64,000 nucleotides of DNA from Bacteroidales bacterium (GTDB lineage: Bacteria > Bacteroidota > Bacteroidia > Bacteroidales > UBA932), in the NCBI GenBank assembly GCA_024693285.1, contig JAILLE010000045.1, positions 61,758 to 125,757 on the forward strand, given 5' to 3'. Shown here in pieces: positions 1-10,032 of this stretch. A program made the position numbers and the translations under genes. Every line of letters starts with the position of its first letter. Positions within the stretch are counted from its first letter, which is position 1. The notes under the pieces were generated by a model, which worked only from the letters and a program-made list of their open reading frames with translations, was not told the origin of the DNA and searched no databases.

Positions 1-1974
1 GGTCTTGTCCGGATGAGGGATGATAAAGGAAGGATGCATGAGGTAGTAAAAATCATGTACAAGGATGGAGACGTTGTGTTTGTTTCTGTCCATTCCCTCA
101 ACAAAATATCCCGGTTCAGGTCTAAGGATGGGGAACCTCCTAAGATAAATAAGCTTGGATCCAAATCATGGCAGACCCTAAAGACTAGCGCCAAGTCAAG
201 GATTAAGGATATAGCGAAGGATCTTATCCAACTATATGCCAAAAGAAAAGCCTCGAAAGGATTCGCTTTTTCCCATGACAGTTATCTTCAGGAGGAACTT
301 GAATCCTCATTCATGTATGAGGATACCCCGGATCAAGAGACAGCGACAATCGCTGTTAAAAGAGATATGGAGGACACGAGCCCGATGGACAGGCTCATAT
401 GTGGTGATGTTGGTTTCGGAAAAACGGAAATAGCTATCAGGGCCGCTTTCAAAGCTGTCACTGACGGAAAACAAGTCGCGGTTCTTGTGCCGACAACTAT
501 TCTTGCCCTGCAACACTACACCACTTTCTCCTCCCGTCTTAAAGATTTCCCTTGCTCAGTTGACTATGTGAGCCGTCTGAGAACCACCAAAGAAGTCAAT
601 GATATCAGGAAACGGCTTGCTGAAGGTAGCCTCGATATAGTGATAGGCACCCATAAGATGCTAGGGAAAGGATTCGAATTCAAGGATTTAGGTCTTTTGG
701 TGATAGATGAGGAACAGAAGTTTGGTGTGTCCGCTAAAGAGAAGCTGCGTCAGCTTAAATCATCTGTTGACACCTTGACCCTCACAGCTACCCCTATTCC
801 TAGAACCCTTCAGTTCTCCCTTCTCGGAGCCAGGGACTTGTCTATAATAAACACCCCTCCTCCGAATAGGATCCCCACCCAGACAGAAATTATCCTGTTC
901 AACGAGGAAGAGATAAAAAGCATCATAAACTACGAGTTGGCGAGGGGTGGGCAAATATTCTTCCTTCATAACAAAGTTGAGGAATTACCCTCCATTTATG
1001 AGATTATCCACCGGTTGGTTCCTGACATGAAGATATGTGTCGCTCATGGTCAGATGGAACCTAAAGAGCTGGAAAACAGGATGTTGGACTTCATAAGGGG
1101 CGACTATGACATGCTTCTTTGCACGACCATCATAGAAAATGGCCTGGACATTCCGAACGCCAACACGATAATAATAAACCAGGCTCAGAATATAGGCTTG
1201 AGTGACCTGCATCAGCTTCGAGGCAGGGTTGGAAGATCAAACAGAAAGGCATTCTGTTATTTGATAGTTCCACCTCTTGTTTCCATCACTGAGGATGCAC
1301 GCAGGAGATTGAAGGCTATAGAGGAGTTCTCGGATCTCGGGAGCGGTTTCAACATAGCTATGCAGGATCTTGATATACGTGGAGCGGGGAACCTTCTTGG
1401 AGCCGAGCAAAGCGGCTTTATAATGGATATGGGCTATGAGGCTTACCAGAAGATTCTTGCGGAAGCGATGGAAGAACTTGGTGTGGAGACAGGAATATCT
1501 TCCAAGAGAGGTGGCGAGTCATTCTCGACAGACTGTTCTATCGAAACCGACCAGATAGCCATGATTCCTGATTCTTATATAGACATAACAGCCGAAAAGA
1601 TAAGGATTTACAAACAGCTGGACAGTCTTTCAAACGATAAGGATATTGACCGTACCAAGGAAAGTCTCAAAGATAGGTTTGGTGATATTCCGATCGAGAC
1701 AGAGAACCTGTTCGATGTGGTTAAAATAAGGAATCTTGGTGGAAAACTCGGATTTGAGAAGATAATCATCAAGAATGGTATGATGATACTGTTCTTCATA
1801 TCGAATCCGATGTCCCAATATTACAAGACAAAGGTTTTCGCCGATGTTCTGGCTAAAGTCGGAGCGAACGAGCGCCTCTTCAGCCTGAAGCAAACTGAAG
1901 GTAAACTCAAGATAGTCACCAGAGGAATAGATTCCTTGCCAGTGGCGCTTTCGACATTGAGAAGATTACAATAA
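1..1974 (+). CDS. mfd: Transcription-repair coupling factor Mfd, C-terminal part (5' end outside window)
   Basis: The reading frame is open from base 1, so the N-terminal UvrB-like and RNA-polymerase-binding regions lie upstream of the window. The visible part holds the superfamily 2 translocase. It has a Walker A motif GDVGFGKTE, the DEEQ box in IDEEQKFGV, the TRG-type segment TTIIENGLDIPNANTI and motif VI QLRGRVGRS, followed by the C-terminal TRCF domain. Mfd pushes stalled RNA polymerase off damaged DNA and recruits UvrA. FGGLVR-type wording just before the first methionine is consistent with the polymerase-interaction domain continuing upstream. coaX follows after 14 bases. Confidence 0.95.
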   Translation, partial: GLVRMRDDKGRMHEVVKIMYKDGDVVFVSVHSLNKISRFRSKDGEPPKINKLGSKSWQTLKTSAKSRIKDIAKDLIQLYAKRKASKGFAFSHDSYLQEELESSFMYEDTPDQETATIAVKRDMEDTSPMDRLICGDVGFGKTEIAIRAAFKAVTDGKQVAVLVPTTILALQHYTTFSSRLKDFPCSVDYVSRLRTTKEVNDIRKRLAEGSLDIVIGTHKMLGKGFEFKDLGLLVIDEEQKFGVSAKEKLRQLKSSVDTLTLTATPIPRTLQFSLLGARDLSIINTPPPNRIPTQTEIILFNEEEIKSIINYELARGGQIFFLHNKVEELPSIYEIIHRLVPDMKICVAHGQMEPKELENRMLDFIRGDYDMLLCTTIIENGLDIPNANTIIINQAQNIGLSDLHQLRGRVGRSNRKAFCYLIVPPLVSITEDARRRLKAIEEFSDLGSGFNIAMQDLDIRGAGNLLGAEQSGFIMDMGYEAYQKILAEAMEELGVETGISSKRGGESFSTDCSIETDQIAMIPDSYIDITAEKIRIYKQLDSLSNDKDIDRTKESLKDRFGDIPIETENLFDVVKIRNLGGKLGFEKIIIKNGMMILFFISNPMSQYYKTKVFADVLAKVGANERLFSLKQTEGKLKIVTRGIDSLPVALSTLRRLQ

Positions 1975-1988
1975 AAGAAGGAAAAGTT

Positions 1989-2714
1989 ATGGCTAATCTG
2001 CTGGTTGAGATAGGTAACACCGCTTTAAAAGCCGTTTGGGCGGACGGGATGACCCTAGGGAAAACATTCCGTTACCAAGGGGAGAAGATGTTCCATTTCA
2101 TTGATTCCCTGGTTGAGAAAGAGAAGCCGACGGTAATGGTCGTTTCTTCCACTATTGATATAACCCTTGAAGTTGAGGAAAGCCTGGCCAAGAAATGCGG
2201 CAAGCTGGTTATTCTTGACAGAAACCACACAGCCACAGCGACTTCCAATAATATTCCCGAATACTTATCCCCAGACAGGGTAGCCTCTGTGATAGCCGCA
2301 CGCTTTCTGTTTCACGGAACCGGCAGTGTTGTGTTTGATTTCGGCACGACCTTGACCGTGGACGCTATAGGAGCTGACGGGGCTTATGAGGGAGGTAACG
2401 TGTCTCTTGGCTGCAGGACAAGATTTAAGGCTTTGAACCGATATTCAAGAACACTCCCCCTTGTGGACACACCCTTAGAGACCAAGCCCTTGGGCGACTC
2501 GCTGGCTTCTTCTATTGAATCCGGAGTGATAGGCGGCATAATGTTTGAAATACAGGGGTACTTGTCTCATTTTCCGCAAAAAACACCTGTTTTTACGGGC
2601 GGGGACGCTTTATATTTTGCAAAAAGAATGAAAAACTCCATCTTTGTAATCTGCAATCTTGTGTTGATGGGGTTGGCCATAATAGCTGACAACTATGCTG
2701 AGAAGAACGGTTAG
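1989..2714 (+). CDS. coaX: Type III pantothenate kinase
   Basis: This 241-residue protein is the type III (CoaX) pantothenate kinase, which catalyses the first step of coenzyme A synthesis in the cytoplasm. ASKHA-fold signatures are visible: the N-terminal phosphate loop EIGNTALKA (DxGNTxxK in most relatives, here with E), PEYLSPDRVAS near residue 92, the DFGTTLTVDAI strand-loop and GGNVSLGCRTRFKAL. Length is normal for the family. It overlaps the next gene by 20 bases, which suggests translational coupling. Confidence 0.9.
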   Translation: MANLLVEIGNTALKAVWADGMTLGKTFRYQGEKMFHFIDSLVEKEKPTVMVVSSTIDITLEVEESLAKKCGKLVILDRNHTATATSNNIPEYLSPDRVASVIAARFLFHGTGSVVFDFGTTLTVDAIGADGAYEGGNVSLGCRTRFKALNRYSRTLPLVDTPLETKPLGDSLASSIESGVIGGIMFEIQGYLSHFPQKTPVFTGGDALYFAKRMKNSIFVICNLVLMGLAIIADNYAEKNG

Positions 2715-4020
2715 GAACATATTCCTGGGTCTTGTGTTGATCCTCTGCTCCCTGCCCATGATGGCGCAGGATGAGGCTTACGGTGCCTACTCTCCGTATT
2801 CCATGTACGGAATAGGAGATCTGGCCCGTTTCGGCACCGCATACAACAGGAGTATGGGAGGCGTTGGAATAGCCACAAGGGACAAGAGGAATATCAATAT
2901 ACTCAACCCGGCCGCAGTCACAGAGAGGGATCCTCAATCATTCATGCTTGACTTCAGCCTTGTCCAAGGAAACAGGTATTACGCCCAGGGAGACATCAAG
3001 AGTTCAAACAACACTTTTAACGTCAATAGCATAATACTTTCCACTCCCGTATGGAAGTCTCTAGCCATGTATGCTGGAATAACCCCTTATAGCAATATAG
3101 GCTACAAGATATCAGCTTTTGTGGCGGATCCTGGCATCGTGTCCCAGACAGGGGCTATTCTCAACACAGTGCAGGGATACGGTGGCTTGACCAAGGCTTT
3201 CCTTGGCGGTGGATTCTCTCCTTTCAAGGGATTCTCCCTTGGCGGAGAAGTCCAGTATATTTTCGGGAACCTACACAAAGACAACACATTGTCGGTTTCA
3301 TCGTCTTCTTACAGAAGCATTAAGAGCGGCTATACACTCACTCTTGGCGCCATGACCGGAAAAGTCGGCGCGCAGTATGCGTTCCCGATTTCAAATAAGG
3401 CCTCAGTGGTTCTCGGTGCGACTTATGAGTTTGCCGCTGATTTGAATGGAACTGTTGACAAGTTTGAGGTTCAGACCATATCTTCCTTAAATGATTCCAC
3501 CCCGGCCCCCAGGACATATTCGGACAAACTAGTGAAAGGACAAGTCCGTCTCGCGAACGAGATAGGTTTCGGCCTGGCTTTGAAAGGAGGGGATAAATGG
3601 ACCGCAGAGGTAAACTATCTCCGTTCTGACTGGACTTCTACTGGAATGGACAAGGTAGCGGGTTTCGCCAACGTTGGCAATGTGGCGTTCTATGCCTCAA
3701 AGGCTCAGTCCATCCGCGCCGGAATGTCTTATGTTCCCAACAGAAATGACATTAGATATTATCGTAAAAAGATAACTTACAGGGCTGGAACTTATTGGGA
3801 TCAAGCGTATTGCAACATCGATGGAAAGAGCGTGGACGCATTTGGTCTGACTTTTGGAGTTACGCTTCCAGTATTCCAGCTCAGCAACGGCTTGACACTG
3901 GGTGTGGATATGGGCCAGAGGGGTGTCCTGAGCGGGAGTATGGTAAGAGAAAGATACATCAACTTCAATATAGGGTTGAATGTGCACGACATCTGGTTCA
4001 TAAAACAGAGATACGAATAG
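2695..4020 (+). CDS. Outer-membrane beta-barrel protein, function unknown
   Basis: A 441-residue protein with a signal peptide ending near MMAQ (residues 1-24), then a PYSMYGIGDL segment and a glycine/aromatic-rich body that alternates like an outer-membrane barrel and ends in a terminal beta-strand (FIKQRYE). The opening resembles the FadL/PorV-like Bacteroidetes proteins beginning with YSxYGxGD and an early MGG motif. No ligand can be named. Its place between coaX and envelope genes suggests a housekeeping outer-membrane role. Confidence 0.7.
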   Translation: MLRRTVRNIFLGLVLILCSLPMMAQDEAYGAYSPYSMYGIGDLARFGTAYNRSMGGVGIATRDKRNINILNPAAVTERDPQSFMLDFSLVQGNRYYAQGDIKSSNNTFNVNSIILSTPVWKSLAMYAGITPYSNIGYKISAFVADPGIVSQTGAILNTVQGYGGLTKAFLGGGFSPFKGFSLGGEVQYIFGNLHKDNTLSVSSSSYRSIKSGYTLTLGAMTGKVGAQYAFPISNKASVVLGATYEFAADLNGTVDKFEVQTISSLNDSTPAPRTYSDKLVKGQVRLANEIGFGLALKGGDKWTAEVNYLRSDWTSTGMDKVAGFANVGNVAFYASKAQSIRAGMSYVPNRNDIRYYRKKITYRAGTYWDQAYCNIDGKSVDAFGLTFGVTLPVFQLSNGLTLGVDMGQRGVLSGSMVRERYINFNIGLNVHDIWFIKQRYE

Positions 4021-4047
4021 AAACAACGAATATAAAACAGAAAGACC

Positions 4048-5349
4048 ATGAAAAAGATCACTCTTGTACTTCTGGCATTGGCTATGTCGCTCGGAATGAA
4101 CCTTTCCGCGCAGGACAAGTACGGACCTAACAAAGACGAATGCATCAAGTATCTGTCTTACTATCAGGAGTATTACAAGGCCAAGAATTATGATGACGCC
4201 CTTCCTAACTGGAGGACGGCCATGAAACTTTGCCCTCCCACCGCGAGCCAGAACATGCTTCTCAATGGCATGACTCTCCTCAGCCGTGAGATTAACAAGA
4301 CTAAGGACGCCGGTGCCCGCAAGGCTCTTGTCGACTCTCTCCTTATGTTGAACGACCTCAGGGCTGAATATTATCCCAACTATGCTGTCGCCGCTATGAA
4401 CACCAAGGGCCAGTACATGACCCAGTTCTTTAAAGATCCCAAAACCCTTTATGAGGGTCTTGGCCAGATCGTCGCGGCCAACAAGGAGCAGACAAAGCCC
4501 AGCCTTCTCCTTCTCCAGCTGAACTCAGCCATTGACATGTTCAAGGCTGGCAATCTTGGCGCGGAGGAGGTTATCAACACCTACCAGAACGCCATCTCAC
4601 TGATTGGCAAGGCCGAGCAGACAGAGGAGGTTACCAAAACCAAGTCTGACATCGAGGGCCTGTTCATCACCAGCCAGGTGGCCAGCTGCGACAACCTTAT
4701 CGCCCTGTTCACTCCTCGTTACGAGGCTGATCCGGACAACATCGAACTTGTCACCAACATCGTAAAGATGATGGGTAACACCGAGGGTTGCCAGAACAAC
4801 GACCTCTTCCTTAAGGCTGTCACAAAGATGCACGCTAACGAGCCTTCAGCCGCTTCCGCTTATTATCTTTATAAGCTCCATGCCGCTAAGGACGAGAACA
4901 CCACAGCAGTGAAATATCTCGAAGAGGCTCTCGCTTTTGGCGATCTTGACGCCCAGACAAAGGCCAACTATCAGCTTGAGCTTGCCGCTTTCTGCACCAA
5001 GAACGGAATGAATGGCAAGGCTTTCGAGGCCGCCAGGAAGGCAGCCGATCTCGATCCCGCCAACCAGGGTAAGGCTTATTACCTTATCGGAACAATCTGG
5101 GGTTCAGTGCGTTGCGGTGGCAATGAGGTTCAGAGAAGGGCCAACTACTGGGTCGCTGTTGACTATCTGCAGAAAGCTAAAGCCGCCGACGAGTCCCTGA
5201 CCGCCGACTGCAACAAGCTCATCGGTCAGTACAGCGTCTATTATCCGCAGAAAGCTGAGGCTTTCATGTATGATATCGTGGACGGCCAGTCCTACACTGT
5301 CAGCTGCGGTGGAATGACCGCCACCACAGTGGTCAGAACCCAGAAGTAA
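4048..5349 (+). CDS. Secreted tetratricopeptide-repeat protein
   Basis: A 433-residue protein with a clear signal peptide (MKKITLVLLALAMSLGMNLSAQ). Helical repeats of TPR type follow, for example the pairs around YYQEYYKAKNYDDALPNWRTA and KAFEAARKAADLDPANQGKAYYLIGTIW. It is probably a periplasmic protein-interaction scaffold. It lies 27 bases after the barrel protein and 9 bases before lptC, so it is probably co-transcribed with envelope-biogenesis genes. No enzymatic motif is seen. Confidence 0.75.
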   Translation: MKKITLVLLALAMSLGMNLSAQDKYGPNKDECIKYLSYYQEYYKAKNYDDALPNWRTAMKLCPPTASQNMLLNGMTLLSREINKTKDAGARKALVDSLLMLNDLRAEYYPNYAVAAMNTKGQYMTQFFKDPKTLYEGLGQIVAANKEQTKPSLLLLQLNSAIDMFKAGNLGAEEVINTYQNAISLIGKAEQTEEVTKTKSDIEGLFITSQVASCDNLIALFTPRYEADPDNIELVTNIVKMMGNTEGCQNNDLFLKAVTKMHANEPSAASAYYLYKLHAAKDENTTAVKYLEEALAFGDLDAQTKANYQLELAAFCTKNGMNGKAFEAARKAADLDPANQGKAYYLIGTIWGSVRCGGNEVQRRANYWVAVDYLQKAKAADESLTADCNKLIGQYSVYYPQKAEAFMYDIVDGQSYTVSCGGMTATTVVRTQK

Positions 5350-5358
5350 AAGCCAAGG

Positions 5359-5991
5359 TTGGGACGTTTGTCACATACCATCACGATGATTGCAACCGCA
5401 TCAGCGGTTGCTTTCGTCGTTTATTCATGCAGCAACAAGCTCTCGGAGGCGGCAAGCCTTGATTTGACAGAAACCCCGATTCAGACAGTAGACAGCCTGT
5501 TCATGGTCCAGACCCGCAACGGAGGTTTGAAGATGAGGGTGGAAGCCGATGTGATGGAGCGATATGAGAACGACACGTGTGCTTTCGAGTTGTTTCCCAA
5601 AGGCCTTCATGTGTTCGCGTATTCAGACGAGGATCTGCTTGAGACGGTGCTGCACTCAAACAACGCCAAACACTTCAAATCCAAGAAAAGCAACACTGAA
5701 TATTGGTCGGCTTTCGGTAACGTGACCGTACAGAACATAGTCCGCCAACAAACTCTTGAGACCGACACCCTGTATTGGGACCAGGCGAACCAAGAAATAT
5801 ACACGGACTGCTATGTGCGCATGTTCACCCCTGACGATTTCATGCAAGGATACGGTATGCGATCCGACGAGATGGCAAGGAACTCTGTGCTGTACAGGCC
5901 CTTCAACAGTTATGTCTATGTGCTCTCAGACTCGACAAAGGTAGTGGTCGACTCGGTCAACTTTATAGGCCCTTTCCTTAAAAAAAGATGA
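5359..5991 (+). CDS. lptC: LPS export protein LptC-like, periplasmic
   Basis: A 210-residue protein with an N-terminal hydrophobic segment (TMIATASAVAFVVYSC, possibly lipidated) and an LptC/OstA-like beta-jellyroll. The recognisable stretch runs from VQTRNGGLKMRVEADVMERYE to TDTLYWDQANQEIYT, the DTLYWD...IYT pattern typical of Bacteroidetes LptC. It would bridge the LptBFG ABC exporter to LptA in lipopolysaccharide transport. The first in-frame codon is TTG at 5359; an ATG at 5386 would shorten the protein by nine residues, and the choice is uncertain. The foldase gene follows. Confidence 0.8.
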   Translation: MGRLSHTITMIATASAVAFVVYSCSNKLSEAASLDLTETPIQTVDSLFMVQTRNGGLKMRVEADVMERYENDTCAFELFPKGLHVFAYSDEDLLETVLHSNNAKHFKSKKSNTEYWSAFGNVTVQNIVRQQTLETDTLYWDQANQEIYTDCYVRMFTPDDFMQGYGMRSDEMARNSVLYRPFNSYVYVLSDSTKVVVDSVNFIGPFLKKR

Positions 5992-6010
5992 TTAATTGAA
6001 TAAAAATCAC

Positions 6011-6018
6011 TATCTTCG
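6011..6018 (+). promoter_or_regulatory. Putative -7 promoter element upstream of the PpiD-like gene
   Basis: TATCTTCG resembles the Bacteroidetes -7 consensus TAnnTTTG with one mismatch and lies about 48 bases before the ATG at 6066. No good -33 TTTG element is visible at the usual distance, so this is tentative. Confidence 0.4.
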
Positions 6019-6065
6019 CGCCCCAATACCTATTTGTTTGAAATTATAGAATAAAACAATACACA

Positions 6066-8162
6066 ATGGCGATTCTTCAAAAAACTCGCGAAAAGGCCGG
6101 ACTGGCGGTGTCTATCATCATCGCCTTGGCCCTCTTGTCTTTCATCATCGATCCCGGCACTCTTGAGTCCGCTATCCAGATGATGTCTTCAAAGAACAAT
6201 GTTGGTGAGATCAACGGAAAGTCTGTTTCCTATACTGATTTCCAGCAGGATATAGACACCTTCACAACTATCAACGATATAGTTACGGGGTCTACATCTC
6301 AGGACGATCAGCAGCAGGAGCAGATTCGTAACGCCGCATGGCAGAACCTTCTCGACAAGTACCTCTTCACGAAGAAGGCCGGAGAGGCCGGAATCAAAGT
6401 AGGAGAGGATGAGATGAAGGCCCTTCTTGCCGGCGATATGATTTCCCCTGTCATTGCCCAGAACCCCGCGTTTTTGGACGAGACCGGCGCATTCTCTAAA
6501 ACAGCTCTTCAGAACTTCATTAACAACGTATCACAGGACAATACCGGCAGGCTTGCCGCATACTGGAACTATATCCAGAACACCGTCGGCACCCAGCAGT
6601 ATTATGCCAAGTACGGCTCGCTCTTCAACCAGAGCAACAGCCAGAGCCCCCTTATGCTCAAGAAGGCTATTGAGGAGAACAATGTGACGACAAATGTTGA
6701 TTTTGTGATGGTTCCTTTTGGTTTTATGCCCGATACCACCATCAAAGTCGCTGCCGCCGACATTAAGAAATACTATGAGGATCACAAGGACATGTTCAAG
6801 CAAAACGCTTCCAGGGACATCGAATATGTGGTGTTCGAAGTGAAGCCTTCTGATGCTGACATCCAGGCCGCCAGGGAGTCGATGAATAACCTCTATGAGG
6901 AGTTCACCACCACCGACGCCATGAAGACCTTCCTCGCGAAGAATTCCGAGAAGCCCCTTGATGAGTATTGGTACAAGACCGGAGAGTTGAGTTTCGTCAA
7001 TAGCGATATCGACACTTTCGTGTCTGAAAACGCCTCTGGAACATCCCCGATTTACGAGGATAACAATAATGTCTTCTATGCCGCCAGGATTATGGCTACC
7101 GCCCAGATTCCTGACTCTGTGCTCGTAAGGCATATCCTTCTCCGCGGAGTCAACCAGGCCGAGCAGGCAGACAGCCTTCTTGGCGTTCTCAACAAGGGTG
7201 GCAACTTTACCAGCCTTGTGGCTCTCCATTCCGATGACACCCAGTCCACCTTCGAGGGTGAGCTTGGTAGCCTTGGTTGGATGACCCAGAACTACATGGT
7301 TCCCGGATTCCAGTCCGTTTTCACCGCTCCTGTCAAGAAGCCGTTTATCCTCAAGACCCAGTATGGAACACACGTCATTGAGGTCACCAACAGGACCGCT
7401 CCTGTCACCAAGAAGCAGGTAGCGATTTTCCAGAAGAGCTCCCTTGCCAGCAACGAGACTTTCAATGAGTATTATGCCAAGGCCAGCAAGTTCGCTAATC
7501 TTGCGGCTGGAAGCTACCAGAATTACCTCGCCGCTGTCGATTCTTGCGGAACTTATTCTCATCCGATGAATGGCGTGCTTGAGAGCACATCCAACTATGG
7601 CGCCATTGACCATGCCAAGGAAGTCACAAGGTGGGTCTTTGACAACAAGGTTGGTAAGGTTTCCCCGATCATTACGGTCAACAACAACTACTTCTTCGTG
7701 ACCACCGTCAAGGGTATTCACAAGGAAGGTCTCGCGACGCTTTCCGAGGTCAGCAGCATTATCAATCAGCAGCTTTATGGCGAGCTCGCCAGCAAGAAGG
7801 CCGCTGAGGATGTGGCCGCCAAGATCCAGGGAATGACCGATCTTCAGGCTATTGCCGAGGCTCTGAACACCACCGTCAACTCTGGTGTTGATGTGAGGTT
7901 CGCCTCCATGAATGGCCAGGGACTTGATCCTAAGTTCATCGGTGCCGCCTCTGTGGCCCCCGAGGGCAAGATTTGCGGCCCTGTCGCCGGAACTATCGGA
8001 ACCTATGTGTTCAAGGTGAATTCCCGCGAGACCGAGTCCTTCTATACCGAGGAGGATGCGAAGAACTATGCCGCGCAGATGAACTCCTACGCATCTCAGA
8101 TGATCCTTCCGGTCATGATGCAGCAGGCCAACGTCAAGGATAACAGGGCACGCTTCTTCTAG
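6066..8162 (+). CDS. PpiD-like membrane-anchored peptidyl-prolyl cis-trans isomerase
   Basis: A 698-residue protein with a short cytoplasmic start, one transmembrane helix (about residues 11-29, AGLAVSIIIALALLSFI) and a SurA_N-like region (VGEINGKSVSYTDFQ). A parvulin (PPIC) domain lies at about residues 346-440, from SVLVRHILLR to YGTHVIEVTNR, followed by a long C-terminal chaperone region. This is the PpiD/SurA architecture of a foldase that assists outer-membrane protein maturation in the periplasm. It fits the upstream lptC and barrel genes. A terminator follows directly. Confidence 0.9.
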   Translation: MAILQKTREKAGLAVSIIIALALLSFIIDPGTLESAIQMMSSKNNVGEINGKSVSYTDFQQDIDTFTTINDIVTGSTSQDDQQQEQIRNAAWQNLLDKYLFTKKAGEAGIKVGEDEMKALLAGDMISPVIAQNPAFLDETGAFSKTALQNFINNVSQDNTGRLAAYWNYIQNTVGTQQYYAKYGSLFNQSNSQSPLMLKKAIEENNVTTNVDFVMVPFGFMPDTTIKVAAADIKKYYEDHKDMFKQNASRDIEYVVFEVKPSDADIQAARESMNNLYEEFTTTDAMKTFLAKNSEKPLDEYWYKTGELSFVNSDIDTFVSENASGTSPIYEDNNNVFYAARIMATAQIPDSVLVRHILLRGVNQAEQADSLLGVLNKGGNFTSLVALHSDDTQSTFEGELGSLGWMTQNYMVPGFQSVFTAPVKKPFILKTQYGTHVIEVTNRTAPVTKKQVAIFQKSSLASNETFNEYYAKASKFANLAAGSYQNYLAAVDSCGTYSHPMNGVLESTSNYGAIDHAKEVTRWVFDNKVGKVSPIITVNNNYFFVTTVKGIHKEGLATLSEVSSIINQQLYGELASKKAAEDVAAKIQGMTDLQAIAEALNTTVNSGVDVRFASMNGQGLDPKFIGAASVAPEGKICGPVAGTIGTYVFKVNSRETESFYTEEDAKNYAAQMNSYASQMILPVMMQQANVKDNRARFF

Positions 8163-8182
8163 GAGTTAAAGACAGGAATAAG

Positions 8183-8216
8183 AAAACCGGCAGGTGTTGA
8201 CCCGCCGGTTTTTTTG
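8183..8216 (+). terminator. Rho-independent terminator after the PpiD-like gene
   Basis: The stem AACCGGC (8185-8191) pairs with GCCGGTT (8204-8210), extended by GG/CC around one mismatch, with loop TGTTGA and a run of T. An A run on the other side means it could also serve the convergent lipoprotein gene that ends at 8232. Confidence 0.9.
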
Positions 8217-8231
8217 TGTTTAAGCTGAATA

Positions 8232-8768
8232 TTACTCTCCTCCGAAGATCTTGATAAGAGCCTCAAGTTTCTCCCGGAGTTTTGCGGTGTCAATGCTCTG
8301 GGTGAGCCCCTCCACAGATTTGCGAAGCCTGGCGGTATCTATGCTCTCAATAATCCCCTCGACACCGTTTTTGATTCCGTCGACAGACTCCTTGATAGCG
8401 GCGGTGTCAATCTGGTCTATGATGTCATTGATGGTTTCAGGAATACTCTCAAGGATGTCACCAAGGCTATCGGACGCCCCTGATACTTCTTTCTCGAGCA
8501 CCATCGCACCATAGCGCCCCATAGATTTCATCACTTGAACTTTCTCAGAAGTTGAGAAACTGTCCATGTTTTCCTCCCATTCCTTCACAAGAGCGTTATA
8601 TTCCTCTTTGGATTTGGCCCATTGCTCATCGGTGTAGTTCTTGTATTCAGCCTCAGTCTTCTCCACGAACTCGTCCATGCGTTCAGGAAGACTTTTGGTG
8701 GTCGCGCAGCCTATGGCCAGGATGGCCGAAGCCGCAAGTGCTGTCAAAATAGATACTTTCATTTTCAA
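8232..8768 (-). CDS. Lipoprotein with C-terminal coiled repeats, function unknown
   Basis: A 178-residue protein with a signal sequence and lipobox ending in AIGC (Cys21), so probably a lipoprotein. The first half is charged and helical. The last 60 residues hold three related helical units, QIDTAAIKESVDGI, SIDTARLRKSVEGL and SIDTAKLREKLEAL. It starts 5 bases after ychF ends on the same strand and probably shares its transcript. No function is recognised; the composition suggests a small periplasmic coiled-coil protein. Confidence 0.75.
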   Translation of the reverse strand: MKMKVSILTALAASAILAIGCATTKSLPERMDEFVEKTEAEYKNYTDEQWAKSKEEYNALVKEWEENMDSFSTSEKVQVMKSMGRYGAMVLEKEVSGASDSLGDILESIPETINDIIDQIDTAAIKESVDGIKNGVEGIIESIDTARLRKSVEGLTQSIDTAKLREKLEALIKIFGGE

Positions 8769-8773
8769 GAAGT

Positions 8774-9877
8774 TTAGACGTTAAATAGGAAATGCATTAT
8801 ATCTCCGTCTTGTACGACGTATTCTTTTCCTTCTGTGGCGAGTTTTCCGGCCGCTCTGGCCGCGCTCTCGCTGCCCAAGGTCACATAGTCATCATACTTG
8901 ATAACCTCTGCCCGTATAAAGCCTTTCTCGAAGTCTGTGTGTATAACCCCGGCGGCTTTCGGGGCTTTGTCTCCTTTGTGGATGGTCCATGCCCGGCATT
9001 CGTCCGCGCCAGCCGTGAAAAAGGTCTGCAGCCCAAGCAAATGGTATGCGCCCTGAATCAATCTGACCACACCCGACTCCTTCAGACCCATTTCTTCCAA
9101 GAACATCTGACGATCCTCGTAGCTGTCCATTTCCGCTATCTCGGATTCCGTCTTGGCCGAGATAACCAGAATCTCCGCATTCTCGTCTTTAACAGCCTCC
9201 CGGACAGCGTCCACATATTTGTTGCCTGTCGCCGCTGACGCGTCATCCACATTACAGACATACATCACCGGTTTGTTCGTCAGCAGATACAAATCTTTGG
9301 CCAAAGCGACTTCTTCCTCGTTGGTCAAATCAACTGTCCTGCAAGACTTTCCCTGTTCAAGAGCCTCTTTGTAACGAAGCAGCAGATCAACAAGTTTCTT
9401 GGCGTTCTTGTCTCCTCCCGTCGTCGCCTGTTTCTGGGATTTGGCGAGCCTTGACTCAACTGTCTCAAGATCCTTAATTTGAAGCTCAAGATCAACAACT
9501 TCCTTGTCCCTGACCGGATCCACACTGCCGTCCACGTGGACGACATTGCCATCATCAAAGCAACGTAACACATGCAGGATAGCGTCGGTTTCCCGAATAT
9601 TTGCCAGGAACTGGTTGCCAAGCCCCTCTCCCTTGCTAGCACCTTTGACGAGCCCCGCGATATCAACTATATCAACAGTCGCTGGAACCACGCTCTTAGG
9701 CTTGCACATGTCAGTCAGCACCTCTAATCGCTTGTCCGGCACATTCGTTGAACCCAGATTAGGCTCAATTGTGCAGAAAGGGAAGTTGGCGCTTTGAGCC
9801 TTTCCTGAGCTCACGCAGTTGAACAAAGTTGATTTTCCGACATTCGGAAGTCCGACTATTCCACACTTCAAAGACAT
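8774..9877 (-). CDS. ychF: Redox-regulated ribosome-binding ATPase YchF (Obg-like)
   Basis: A 367-residue protein of normal YchF length. Motifs include the P-loop GLPNVGKST, switch region [20 protein letters not shown], and NVDD in place of the usual NKxD guanine motif, which explains the ATP preference of this family. The C-terminal TGS domain contains [11 protein letters not shown]. YchF binds ribosomes and is linked to the oxidative stress response. A good -7 promoter box lies at 9918-9925 on the same strand. Confidence 0.97.
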   Translation of the reverse strand: MSLKCGIVGLPNVGKSTLFNCVSSGKAQSANFPFCTIEPNLGSTNVPDKRLEVLTDMCKPKSVVPATVDIVDIAGLVKGASKGEGLGNQFLANIRETDAILHVLRCFDDGNVVHVDGSVDPVRDKEVVDLELQIKDLETVESRLAKSQKQATTGGDKNAKKLVDLLLRYKEALEQGKSCRTVDLTNEEEVALAKDLYLLTNKPVMYVCNVDDASAATGNKYVDAVREAVKDENAEILVISAKTESEIAEMDSYEDRQMFLEEMGLKESGVVRLIQGAYHLLGLQTFFTAGADECRAWTIHKGDKAPKAAGVIHTDFEKGFIRAEVIKYDDYVTLGSESAARAAGKLATEGKEYVVQDGDIMHFLFNV

Positions 9878-9917
9878 ATCCCCTTGATTTATAGGTTCTG
9901 TTGTTTTTTATTGTAGA

Positions 9918-9925
9918 CAAAGATA
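9918..9925 (-). promoter_or_regulatory. Bacteroidetes -7 promoter element for ychF
   Basis: On the minus strand this reads TATCTTTG, a full match to TAnnTTTG, about 40 bases upstream of the ychF ATG. No clear -33 TTTG was found. Confidence 0.55.
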
Positions 9926-10032
9926 CGAATCATAAGAAAATGTTTTTCTGTTTCTGTTCTTTTTTTCCGTTTCCTTTGGCCATATTCGCTGTCGAACAAG
10001 TCTAGTCATAAGTAAAGTTTAGGTTTAATACT

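Noticed and set aside
6531..7721. 396-residue open frame antisense to the PpiD-like gene
   Set aside because: Low-complexity product without motifs; the sense strand is a complete foldase with a PPIC domain.
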